A stretch of DNA of 64,000 bases from Arbacia lixula. Taxonomy: Eukaryota; Echinodermata; Echinoidea; Arbacioida; Arbaciidae. Positions within the stretch are counted from its first letter, which is position 1. Every line of letters starts with the position of its first letter. The position numbers and the translations under genes were made by a program. The notes under the pieces are model-generated. The model was not told where the DNA came from. It saw nothing but the letters and a program-made list of their open reading frames with translations, and ran no database searches. The stretch lies in assembly GCA_963669155.1 (NCBI GenBank), contig OZ022589.1, positions 11,558,465 through 11,622,464 on the forward strand, in the 5' to 3' direction. Shown here in pieces: positions 36,141 to 45,799 of the stretch.

Positions 36141-37043
36141 AGGGTTACTAAATTAGAAAAATAAGTTCCCACTAATCTATGTAAAATTATTTACTAAAAC
36201 GAATTTCACATTTGTTTACCGCAATAAAGTCTCATTTTGACGAAAATTAAAAAAAAACCGCACACTATCAGGGACGTCATAGAAGTCATAGTGCCATAGA
36301 TTGTACGGAAGTAAACAATACATCATTTTCGTAATATATTCTCCAGATATCCAGAACCAACACTAACTTCTATGGGGAACGTGCCTTTGGCACCATAGCG
36401 GCTAGACTCTGGAACTCTATCCCCCTCCACATACGCAATGCCCCATCTGTCGATAGCTTCAAACGCGCTCTCAAAACATTCATGCTCTCCCATTAAGTAC
36501 CCAATATGGTTTTAAGAACTCTTTGGTCTATTTGTGTAGTTTATATTTATGTGGTTTACAATTATATGATGTTAATGTGTTCATTATGTAATTTGTTATC
36601 TTTAAAATGATTGTAAAGCGCATAGAGATTGTTAATATTATGCGCTATATAAATGTTTGATTATTATTATTATTATTATTATTCACAACTTTCCCCCTAA
36701 CTGCGTAGTAACGCGTTATTCCATTCACCTGTATCTTGTTATTCAGATTCAATGGATGGAATGAACCTTGAATCTATTAGTTGTTGCTACTCGGACAAAC
36801 CTCGGACAAGCTTTGGGGTTCCCATTGGTAATGTATTCTTTGAACGGCGTGAATAAAATATTTTCTTCACGCCGTTGCCATTTATGGCATTTTGACGCTC
36901 TGACGTCACTGGAGGCGTGCGTTTTTTTTTTTTCAATTTTTCGTCAAAATGAGACTTTATCTCGGCAAAAGAATGTGAAATTCGTTTTAATGGATAAGAT
37001 TACATAGATTAGTGTGAACTTATTTTTCTAATTTAGTAACCCT
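36141..37043. mobile_element. TTAA-flanked DNA transposon with long inverted ends, nested in the LINE
   Basis: The element starts AGGGTTACTAAATTAGAAAA and ends with the inverse. The arms are about 150 bp (36141-36290 and 36890-37043) and also share GTCTCATTTTGACGAAAA. TTAA flanks it directly at 36137-36140 and 37044-37047, the target site of piggyBac and Kolobok elements. Removing the element and one TTAA joins the LINE codons in frame. No transposase is visible, so it is non-autonomous; it carries a LINE tail and other repeats inside. Confidence 0.85.
36340..36685 (+). mobile_element. CR1/L2-like LINE 3' tail, nested
   Basis: An open frame at 36359-36496 encodes NTNFYGERAFGTIAARLWNS, then IPLHIRNAPSVDSFKRALK, and stops, matching the C-terminal tail of CR1/L2-group reverse transcriptases. 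It is followed by a short 3' UTR and an ATT microsatellite at about 36660-36685. It lies between the arms of the TTAA element, so it inserted there or was captured. Confidence 0.75.
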
Positions 37044-37327
37044 TTAATAATATCATGTTGAGAGCTATGCATGAATGTTAAAATAGATGGGGCGCTACAT
37101 ACAAATTGAGTAGCATCACCCTGAGTAAGTGCGCATTCATATTTCAACCTCTTGGCAACATCAACAAACACATTATTGATAACATTTGCAATATATTTAT
37201 GATTGACGTACTCAATGATGCCAGTTTTGCAATTCATCGCATTGGATTGTTTCTTGTTTCTTAATCCGAAATGAAGTAAGGCTCGTTATTCCAAAACTTA
37301 CATAATCTGTGGCGAAGACGGGAAAGC

Positions 37328-37830
37328 CCCCGTCACACTTATTCGGAATCAGCAGGAATCAAGCAGAACCAGCCGGAATAAAAAAAAAATCAAAATTCGA
37401 GCCACATTCAGAAGGGAATTTCGAATTGAGCTAAATACGTAAAAATGCCGTTCGAATACTTAGAATGTCCTCCGAACCCATCTCGAAAGATTCTTGCACA
37501 TTCCGGGTTTATTGGCTCTCGAATGCAGCACAATTGTAGTTGGAACACAGTAGGAATATTTAGAATGCAGTTAGAATGCAGTCTGAATAATTGGAATGCA
37601 GTCAGAGGGCTGTTGGCCTACACTTCGAATGCCGTTCGATATTTTCGAGTGCGGATGCACCTCAAAGTTTTGAGCATGAGCAAAACATTCGGGCCGGACA
37701 CTAGAATGGAACCGAATATTTGGAATGCACTCAGAATGCAGTCAGAATGCACTTAAAATATCCAGGAATGTGCCAAGAATTTTCATTCCGACGGCATTCT
37801 GGCTTATTCCGCCTCTAGTGTGACTAGGGT
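37328..37830. mobile_element. MITE with GTCACACT ends and GAATGC repeats
   Basis: The left end reads CCCCGTCACACTTATTCGGA and the right end TTCCGCCTCTAGTGTGACTA, giving related inverted ends. The inside repeats GAATGCAGT and GAATGCCGTTCGAAT words many times in both orientations. No clear target-site duplication was found. The 103-residue open frame inside is repeat-derived. Confidence 0.6.
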
Positions 37831-37856
37831 AGAAAACCGGTAGGGCAGTCGTGTTG

Positions 37857-38740
37857 GAGGGGGGAGGGGGGGGGGGGGGTAGAATCGCCATTACTGTTTA
37901 CCGTTGTTGTTCACCTTTAATTTTAAGGGGAAAAGGTTGTTTATTTGTGTTTTCTCCATGGTATCCAATTTCCATTAAGTTATGCGAAAAGAAAGAATGA
38001 ATCTAGTCATGCCGTATAACGATGAAAAAAAATGTGTTGTGTTGTTGTTGTTAAATAGAAACATTGTCAAGCGAAAGGTTTCAATTTTTCTCATATATGT
38101 TTACTTAGAATGTATTATATATTACATAACATCTATATACTTTCACTCGGGGTCCAATGTACACAAGCCATGCTTCTTTTTGGACCCCTCTACAAAAATA
38201 ACATCCCTACGAATGAATTATGTTAATTATTTCTCGTTTGTTATATTCATTAAATCTTTATGCATGTATTTTGTTTGTTGTTCTTTTTTGTGGAAAAATA
38301 AAATTGATTCTTGAATCTTGTTGTTATGTGGATGGGAAGGGGCTGATCTATCATCACCAGGGGCGATTGAATACGCATAATTCTTTCGAAGGGTTGGTCA
38401 TAGGCTTATGGGACTAGTTCATTTTCAAGCAAGAATCGATATCATGTTTATCTCCCATTGCCAGACCTGTAAATTTCGATGTGGGAGTATTGGTGCATTT
38501 TGAAATTAATTTGTCCAAGTTCAAAATTTATACTAAAAGATCCATTCTTGATCAAATGTTTACCACTTACAAACCTAAAAATATAGTTTTGCGCTGGGTG
38601 GTGGGGTGGGGGGAGGGGGTAGTTTGGACCAGAATATGAGCGATTAAAACCTCCAACAGAGGCGTCGATCTCCCTTTTTTTGGTGTGTGTGGGGGGGGGG
38701 GGGGTGGAGGGGGGGGGGGGGCAAAACAACCATTCGCAGC
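37857..38740. repeat. G-tract rich intergenic DNA
   Basis: G runs occur at about 37857-37880, 38597-38622 and 38684-38722. They create Pro- and Gly-rich open frames on the two strands that I do not support as genes. The runs could form G-quadruplexes on the + strand. Confidence 0.7.
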
Positions 38741-38924
38741 CATCGTCTCAGGCAGCAATTGCTCAGATAAAATTAAAATCAAGATGCTTGATCCACGCCA
38801 CCTCTTGATACATGCTTTGGCCACAAAATGCACATGCATCATCTTTAGCCGAGATTATCATTGTATAATATCCTATCATTTTTTAATGACAACGCCGTCA
38901 CTAAAATAAGTTTGTTTCATTTTC

Positions 38925-39087
38925 GGAAAAAAGAACCTTATTTCTTATTCGGACTAACGAACCTTTTTACGTTTTCGGACAAACAAACCTTCGGAATAAC
39001 GAACCTTACTTATTTTTCGGACTAACGCACCTTCGGACTGACGAACTTATTTCGTTTTTGGACTAACGAACCTTCGAAATAACGAGT
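38925..39087. repeat. Degenerate minisatellite of TTCGGACTAACGAACC units
   Basis: About eight degenerate copies of a 16-20 bp unit (TTCGGACTAACGAACCTT and variants with GGAATAACGAACC) occur in direct orientation. Confidence 0.75.
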
Positions 39088-39089
39088 GC

Positions 39090-40735
39090 TTTCCTTAACG
39101 ACAGCTGCTAGTGGATTGACATTTAGATATACATGTACAATGATCTAAATAATCATTTAGGTATGCCCTAAAATGTGAAGTGATGTGATGACATTTTAAA
39201 AGGACCCTACGACGATATCTTCCTTCCCACACTTTCCCCCTTTTGGTTCTACGCCGGGGCCTCCCAACACCAATAATCCTACAAATCAACTCAAAATAAT
39301 GCTAGTAAAATATTTGTGATGTCCAACATCCACAATTGAATTTTCATATTCACATGAATATATTTTCTCTGCTCCAGGTACAGATGTATTTTTTAATGAT
39401 AAATTAGAATGTTAAAACGAATGTACGTATATACTCACCCTCCGACATAATGACAACTGTGCTCAGACGGATCACTGAAGAGAGCAAGTGGAACGACACT
39501 TGTGAGTGAGTGCGATCAAATTCTTAGTGTGGACATGATCCGGAGCGTCGATGTGATATATGACAACAGTTCGTTGTATGGTTCCAGCAGGGGATCCGAG
39601 GATCTTCAAACGGTCGGGGGTATATGGCGCCCACCCCCCCCCCTTTTTTTTTATGCCAGGCTTACACAAATGTCTTGCAGAGGTGTAAAGGTGCCCCCCT
39701 GGAAATCGGACATATCAAGAACGCATTTATCTCTCTTGACATAATAAAATTGTACACCCCCCCCCTTTCACACACACCCCAAAAAAGAACAGAAAAGCAT
39801 TCTTTCCTTCAAAGGTGAGGGGAAGTATTCATTCTTTCGCCCCATAATTATAATAATCAAAAATAGGGAGCCACCATCAGGGGCAGAACGGCACTCCCTT
39901 GACATCGGGACCCATATTCTTTACCTCTACCCCTTTCCCCCTACCTTGAAAGACTAGTTACCCCTTCTCACATTTTACCAACTCTCGAGACTCCATAAAT
40001 ATTCATCATTGTCATGTTCGAGAGGGAGTGAAATACGTAATCACATACATTGCAAATGATATCATAATCAATCAAGTAGTCCTACTCTGATAAAATTATA
40101 TGGACTGTCTGATAATAAACCACTTTGAACTATCACCAACTTGACTATGTGTGTGAGAGAGAGAGTATAGGCCTATCTCTATTTCGCAAACATTACCAGC
40201 ATAAAAAAAAAGGATCAGGTTTTCAGTGATCAGGTGGGTCGTATATCATACTCAATAAAAGCAGGAACATGTAACCAGACGTTTGTTACACTTTTAATGT
40301 AATATGGCTCGTGAATCTTAAATAGTAATGGATGATATCAGTTCACATATTTACCCGTTCATTCATTTTACTGTTACTACCAGCAATACATTTTGAAACG
40401 CCCAGTGGTCTGGAATGTATGAATAAGTATCTGTTGTGAGAATACTTGAGTGGTACACCTCGATCATCCGAAGGTCGTCTTAGCTCAATTGAGACGGAGT
40501 ATTTTAAAGGGCAAAATTGATCATTTTTTCGCTTTTAAAATGACAACTTTGTATCTTTTTAATGAGAGGTTTACTATAAAAAGAAACACACATTCCCTCA
40601 TAAACCAACATTTTGCCTTTAAAATTATTACAAAAGTAATACGTATCACTATATGCGAAAATTTTTTTCATCTTCTGCAGAAATCGATGTTCTTTCATGA
40701 GAGGCATCTTCACAATTAGCCTTTTTTTTATAATG
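39090..40735. other. Intergenic, no gene recognised
   Basis: C tracts at about 39636-39655 and 39757-39768 create Pro-rich frames. I see no motif-bearing exon. The 89-residue frame at 40450 lacks family features. Confidence 0.4.
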
Positions 40736-40737
40736 CA

Positions 40738-40930
40738 TCCAACACTTTTTCTCTAACTACGTTGAAACGAGTTATGACATCCACCTTTAACTCGTGATTC
40801 AGTTTTAATTGGCGGACTTCATTCTGGATATGTTATTGTTGCTACATGGAGAAATCTCGGACAAGCTTTGGGGTTACCATTAGTGAAGTATTGCTTGAAA
40901 GACGTACGTAAACTTTTGATACATGACGAA
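40738..40930. repeat. Repeat related to the inside of the TTAA element
   Basis: The sequence ATCTCGGACAAGCTTTGGGGTTACCATTAG matches ACCTCGGACAAGCTTTGGGG at about 36800 with similar surroundings (36695-36870). It may be a relic of the same transposon family. Confidence 0.55.
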
Positions 40931-41567
40931 AATGGTAGATCATTACCGTGCCTTGCTTTACGCACGTAGGGCATATTCGTGCAAGGATGTTTAAAGAACT
41001 GGATGTCCATCTCCTTGAATGAGTTTCAAATCAGCCGCATAATATTCATGATCTACAGCTGCCATTTACAATGCAGTACATACGCTGTCTATCTTGATTT
41101 TAAAAATGTAGCATGCTTTTTTCTGATTATATATATTCCTTATTATTATCGGTATCAGACATCTGAGCAGTGGTTTTACAAAACCATATTCCCCTCATTT
41201 CCAGTGCCGATGGGGCAAAGATGGTAATACTGACAATATTTCAATCTTTCAAACATAGTCATATTGACATTACCATCTTTCACAAAGCTTATGGACTTTG
41301 CGTGAAATAAAAACAGGAAATATCGTCTTGTATTGTCCCTGGTCTAACATCCGGGAGTTTTTCAATCAGGCGAGTATTGCGTTCTTAGCAGGCAAAGCTC
41401 CGCGATAAGCGCGCGGACGAGTGCCATTTCCCATATGTTTACACGTAAAATGAGCAGGCGATCGCCTCTGTGTTGTGTGCGCGTCGCGCGCTGCATGCAG
41501 CTAGAGCGCAGACTTAGCTGACGCTGCGTGGTAATTTGAAAATTTGTGTTGTCAACAAGCAAGCAAA

Positions 41568-41852
41568 ATGGCAGCGCCCTGTGCAAGAAGATTTGCTTCT
41601 TTCGATGATCAGGAATTTGATGACATATAAAACAAAGATGCACAGAACACGAAGAAGGCAACTCTGCAAGCAATGGCGATATTCAAGAAATATTTGGTGG
41701 AAAAACTTTTTGGATATTGACGTTCAAACTGCAGATAAGAAGACTTTAGCCTCCGTGTTATAGCCAATTAAATTTTACGTGGAGCTGATGGAATTCATTA
41801 CAAGACTACTACATCGTCACACAGCATTCCTGCAGGCATCAATAGGCATTTG
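41568..41852 (+). pseudogene. Crypton-type tyrosine recombinase remnant (DUF3504/KCTD1-QRICH1-like N-terminal region)
   Basis: From ATG 41568 the frame reads MAAPCARRFASFDDQEFDDI, then a stop, then DAQNTKKATLQAMAIFKKYL. A frameshift leads to DIDVQTADKKTLASVL, and another to GADGIHYKTTTSSHSIPAGI ending near NRHL. The order (acidic start, KDAxNTKKAT, FxxYL, L..VL, then IRAGINRHL-like) is that of the N-terminal region of Crypton-derived proteins such as KIAA1958, QRICH1 and ZMYM relatives. Stops and frameshifts mean it is dead. The catalytic domain is not found downstream. Confidence 0.6.
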
Positions 41853-41999
41853 ATTTTTTTTTAACTATTGCGCTTAATAGTTACGTAGTGGTAATGATAG
41901 TGGGTACGTATTAAAAATGGGATGCTATAGAAATTTAGAATTATTCCCTCTAGATGTCTGATGTGGATAATGATAATATTGACAGGCTCTTACGTTCAT

Positions 42000-42460
42000 A
42001 GGTCGTATCCCCCTCAAGTCCAGTCAATATTCTATTAATATGCATGTATTCCAACTTTCGCTGATGAATCGGTAGACTAAGTTTTGCCAGACACTGTTTG
42101 TACTATAGCATATACATGTAAGGACAAGAGAATACAAAGTGTGACCATTTTCTGGATGAAAATACTACTTTGGGCCTGGATAGGCATGTTTCTCACGCTA
42201 CCTATCTAAAAGGGACATATTTAAGAGAAACAGCATCTTTGCCAAAACTCTTCTGCGCATCCTAGTTTGTTTCTGCGTCAAATCCTAGCCAAGATCATCC
42301 AGAATAGGCGTCTTCGAACATGGGATCAAAAAGAAATCCAATGTAAAGCTGTCTTTGTGATTTGAAGGACAGAACAATAAATTCGCAGTCATTAAACAGC
42401 TGATGGTACTTCACGTAATTGAAACATCTTTGGTTCATTTGGCATCACACTGCCATATGT
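42000..42460. repeat. Interspersed repeat, copy B
   Basis: It contains CTTCTGCGCATCCTAGTTTG and AGAATAGGCGTCTTCGAACA, shared with 43435-43565, and broader similarity to 3860-4470. Confidence 0.65.
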
Positions 42461-43229
42461 GTTACGACGAAAGAATCAACACCCGCCCAGTGATCTGATG
42501 ATGATGGCCGATACAATTTAATGTCTTTTAGGGCTCACTTTTTTTCAAAAGCAAGTGCATTTACAGCGGGATAATATGATGCATTATACCAGCAAAAGGA
42601 TCTATCAAACACTTAAAAAGAAATAAACTTCGACATTGCCACATTTGAGCGGTGCATGATGTAAATATGATAATATAATGACCGTTATAATTACCGGATA
42701 TAATCATAATATGTATGTTATTAATAATAATATAAGTGCGATAGTTATCAACTGCGACATGACAAACGGGTGCTCCAGAATATGTGAGTGTGAATTGAGA
42801 GTCTAGGAGCTGGGACGTAGCTGACAGTTACAAGGTTGATAGAGCGTTCTACTGTTAGGCCTTCATCAGTTTCTGAAGTATAAACATACGTGAACAAATA
42901 CACTGTATAAACAAGCATAATTCAAACTCAATATTAATCAATTCTAGCAAAAATCATAAGCATAGCAAAAATTACGTGCGAGAAATACTTCAGAGTACTT
43001 TGCTCGGCGGTGGGCTGTCTGAGCTATGGGTATGCTTGTTCAGGTGGTGTGGTATGTGTGCAGTGCGTGTGATAAGGGGTGAAGTGTGAAGTGTGGGTTG
43101 TTGACCTGTAACACGGATGTCACTTTTAGTGTTATGACCTGTCTTTATTTAGGGCATCAACTCTATATAGAAATAGTGTGATATATCCATAGACAATTTT
43201 GTTGAATTCATATTATTGATTAACTCTCC

Positions 43230-43232
43230 CCC

Positions 43233-43276
<44 letters not shown>

Positions 43277-43290
43277 ATATATATACACAT
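43230..43290. repeat. CT and TA microsatellite
   Basis: A long (CT)n run is followed by TATATATA. No gene is associated. Confidence 0.85.
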
Positions 43291-43434
43291 GTATATACAC
43301 CTTTCTATTGCAACCTAAAATCACTGTCAGAGCCAGGTTTTTTTTTGTTATTGATTAAATCTGTATAGATGTTTTGTAAGTCATGTAGGTAGTACATCTT
43401 AAAACTGCGGAAGCATGTAGGTTATGTATCTCTG

Positions 43435-43565
43435 CCCAAAATCTTCTGCGCATCCTAGTTTGTTTATGCGTCAAATCCTAGCAAAGATCATCCAGAATAG
43501 GCGTCTTCGAACATGGAATCAAAGAGAAATCCAATGTAAAGCTGTTTTTTGTGATTTGACAAACA
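43435..43565. repeat. Interspersed repeat, copy C (fragment)
   Basis: A near-identical copy of 42240-42370, including CGTCTTCGAACATGG and AATCCAATGTAAAGCTGT. The similarity to copy B is much higher than to copy A. Confidence 0.75.
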
Positions 43566-43639
43566 AGACAAACTAGAAAAATTTATATTACAATAACATT
43601 TGCTTTTGGTCGCTACAGCAGAAAAAGCTATCACTGATA

Positions 43640-43917
43640 GGAAACTGATGGGATTTTGGGGAGGTGTTTTTTTTTCCTTCATTTGTTTTTTATCCCGTCC
43701 AGTCGCTGAAAATGCTCTCAGTGGGGGGGGGGGGGGGGGGGGGGAAGGGGGGGGGGGTAATGAGGTTTTTCGAAAAAAAATTAATCCGCCCAGTCTAGTG
43801 GAGGTACGCGACCGAAAATAGTGGGGGGGGGGGACATTTGATATTGTGTCCCCCCCCCCTTCGAAATGGTGGGGGGGGGGGGGGGGGACGCGTCCCCCCT
43901 CGGGATTTCCGCCAGCT
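43640..43917. repeat. G-tract interspersed element, copy 1
   Basis: The order TTATCCCG(T/C)CCAGTC, GAAAATGCTCTCAGT, a long G run, TTTTTCGAAAAAAA, AATCCGCCCAGTCT, GACATTTGATATTGTGTCCC, CTTCGAAATGGT and GGGATTTCCG recurs at 54107-54492. Proline- and glycine-rich frames here come from the G runs. Confidence 0.75.
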
Positions 43918-43984
43918 GTGTGTACCGTAAAGGGATCGAGAGGAAGTAAGAGTAATGTGTAGTGGGGGAGAAAGTAAGAGAGAT

Positions 43985-44640
43985 ACACTGAACTCCAAAA
44001 GTTTAGGAACACCTGCATTCAGTGTATAATTGGTAGGCTTTATTGATATTCAGGCTCATAGCATAGTTCAATTAAGTTTCGTTTTAAAGTGAATAGTATA
44101 TGAAGAATGTACATTTTATCCTTGATTCAAACAAAGTTATACTCTATTAAATGGCTGCCTACCAGTCAATATGGCATTTTCTCAAAATGCTAACCTTTTT
44201 ATTACATAATAATCTAGATATCCAGAGCTTTTCACCATTATACATGGTTAAATGCGTAGCTTCATTCATTTTTCCTTTTCCTAGTTAGAAGTCAAACACG
44301 CAAATAAAATTAAACGATATTTAGTGTTTAACTTGTATGGAAACCTCTTTTTTTTATTCAAAAACATAAATGACAAGAAAGGGGATTGAAATCTGTAAAC
44401 TGGGGCGGCCAATCCATGATTGCCAGGACTTGTGTCTCTTCCGTTTTCTTCAAGTAGCCTTTGCATATTCTTTGAATAGTCGTGACGTGTGCTTTGGGTC
44501 ATTGTTCTACTGGAAAACGAACCCTCCTCCGATCAGGCGTTTCCCTGAAGGGAAGGCCTTCCGCTGTAGGATTGAATGATAGCCTTGCTGGTTGAGGATA
44601 CCCTCTACTCTGTGCAAATAAGAAAGATTGGATGATATCA
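43985..44640 (-). mobile_element. Tc1/mariner transposon remnant
   Basis: On the minus strand, 44380-44520 encodes in shifted frames words typical of the Tc1 transposase C-terminus: NDPKHT-like, KKTEETQVLAIMDWPPQFTD and FNPLS. The far end reads ACTCCAAAAGTTTAGGAACA, the style of Tc1 inverted ends. Frameshifts and gaps make it inactive. Confidence 0.6.
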
Positions 44641-44939
44641 CAGATTAGGGTCATGTTGCAGATAGGTTTTCTCGGTAGCTACCATTGATGGTAAGGTAGA
44701 ATTTAAAACCTATATGCAACATGCTCCAGGAAAGTGTAGAAAATCAATGGACAAAAAACCGGGCAGAAAAGTAATAAGAAGAGGAATATGGAATAATGAA
44801 AAACGGAACAACAAAGATGATAAGGCTCTGGATGATTGTTGTCATCAAAGATAGAAGGAAAACAACAATTAAAGTCAATAGTTCAACAACAAAAAAATAA
44901 AAGGTTAAGCGATGGTTGCCAGGAGTTCAGGTGTCGTGA

Positions 44940-45235
44940 CTTCGGGCTCATCACCCTTTACCGACTACCATTAGTTCCCTTCTGGTATGGCGACCGGCCC
45001 ATCGCGTATCCCTTCCTACCTCCTAAAAACTATAGCCTATAAGAACTATAGACTCTAACTCTTTAGGGGAGGAACAAGGGCGATCCCAATGCCTTTGCCG
45101 GGCCATCCGACAATCCTTGAACCTTGGCTTTGCAACCTTGGAGTTAGCGGGTTTCGAACCCGTGCTCGCTAGCACGAGTGTGAGGTAGTCCCGGCGCTTA
45201 CCCTACCACTAGGCTATAAGACGTCGGTGGTTTTG
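44940..45235 (-). repeat. tRNA-derived SINE
   Basis: On the minus strand TATAGCCTAGTGGTAGGGTA is an A box and CGGGTTCGAAACCCGCTAAC a B box with paired T stem. A non-tRNA body follows. The variable region is too long for an ordinary tRNA. Confidence 0.65.
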
Positions 45236-45301
45236 CTTGGTGATTTTAGCGTATAGACTATTAGTTTCAAATCAACGAGAAAAAAACCAAAAGAGCATCT
45301 A

Positions 45302-45370
45302 TGTCAGGAATCGAACTCATGACCCTCAGGTTATCAGTCTGACGCTCTACCAACTGAGCCAACAGACCGA
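45302..45370 (-). repeat. tRNA-like sequence (Ile GAT-like), pseudogene or SINE head
   Basis: On the minus strand GTTGGCTCAGTTGGTAGAGC forms a D arm, and CTGATAA could be an anticodon loop with GAT. GTTCGATTCC is the B box. The acceptor and T stems do not pair, so I treat it as a pseudogene or SINE head followed by a T run. Confidence 0.6.
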
Positions 45371-45654
45371 TTGCTGATGTTGGTACGTTTTCATAGAGTA
45401 TTAAACATATATACTTGCAGATTGTCAACAAGTTTCTATCTATTACTTAGGTAATTTTCTTTTTGATATAAGGAAATGTGCAATTTATGAAAAAAAATCA
45501 CATGGGGGAGGGGGGATTTGTTGCCCAAATGTATCCTGAAAGTGACCCGAGAGCCCTATAAATCTGATACAATCTTGTAGTAACGTGAACTATGATATGA
45601 CATCTTCTATGCTGTGAGATAATTGATAAATGTTACTACTTTTCCATGGCGCTC

Positions 45655-45760
45655 GCTTTTCTCTCCATCTCTCTCTCTCCCAACTTCCTCTCTCTCCACC
45701 TCTCTCTCTCCCTCCTCCTCTCTTTTTCTCTCTCTACCCCCCCCCCCCCTCTGTTTCTCT
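45655..45760. repeat. CT-rich microsatellite with C run
   Basis: CTCTCTC runs and a C run generate Ser/Leu/Pro-rich frames on the + strand and Arg/Glu/Gly-rich frames on the - strand. Confidence 0.85.
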
Positions 45761-45799
45761 AAAGCCATCTTCGTTGTTCTTTTCTCTTCCGATGCAAGC

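Larger units (their letters stand above)
34370..37280 (-). mobile_element. CR1-group LINE fragment, minus strand, interrupted by a DNA transposon
   Basis: Read on the minus strand, the reverse transcriptase includes NKTARLDELPISVLKDS, then PEAWKLARVYPI, LGPLLFIIYINDLFKVV and LFLYADD (35460-36130). A tail follows with MQNRALRTVLMVDS and LPKPRTDFGRNS (34654-35010). The N-terminal side continues at 37044-37240 (CKTGIIEYVNHKYIANV, SSQHDIIK), separated by the 903-bp element at 36141-37043. Several stops are present. The 3' end lies near 34370 by a GATTTGATTTGG repeat. It lies upstream of the sulfotransferase first exon. Confidence 0.8.

Noticed and set aside
43488-44018. 176-residue Pro-rich open frame on the minus strand
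   Set aside because: Its proline runs come from G tracts of the interspersed element, and a similar frame appears in the second copy at 54091-54606.
45302-45370. Functional tRNA-Ile
   Set aside because: The D arm and B box are good, but the acceptor and T stems do not pair, so a tRNA pseudogene or SINE head fits better.
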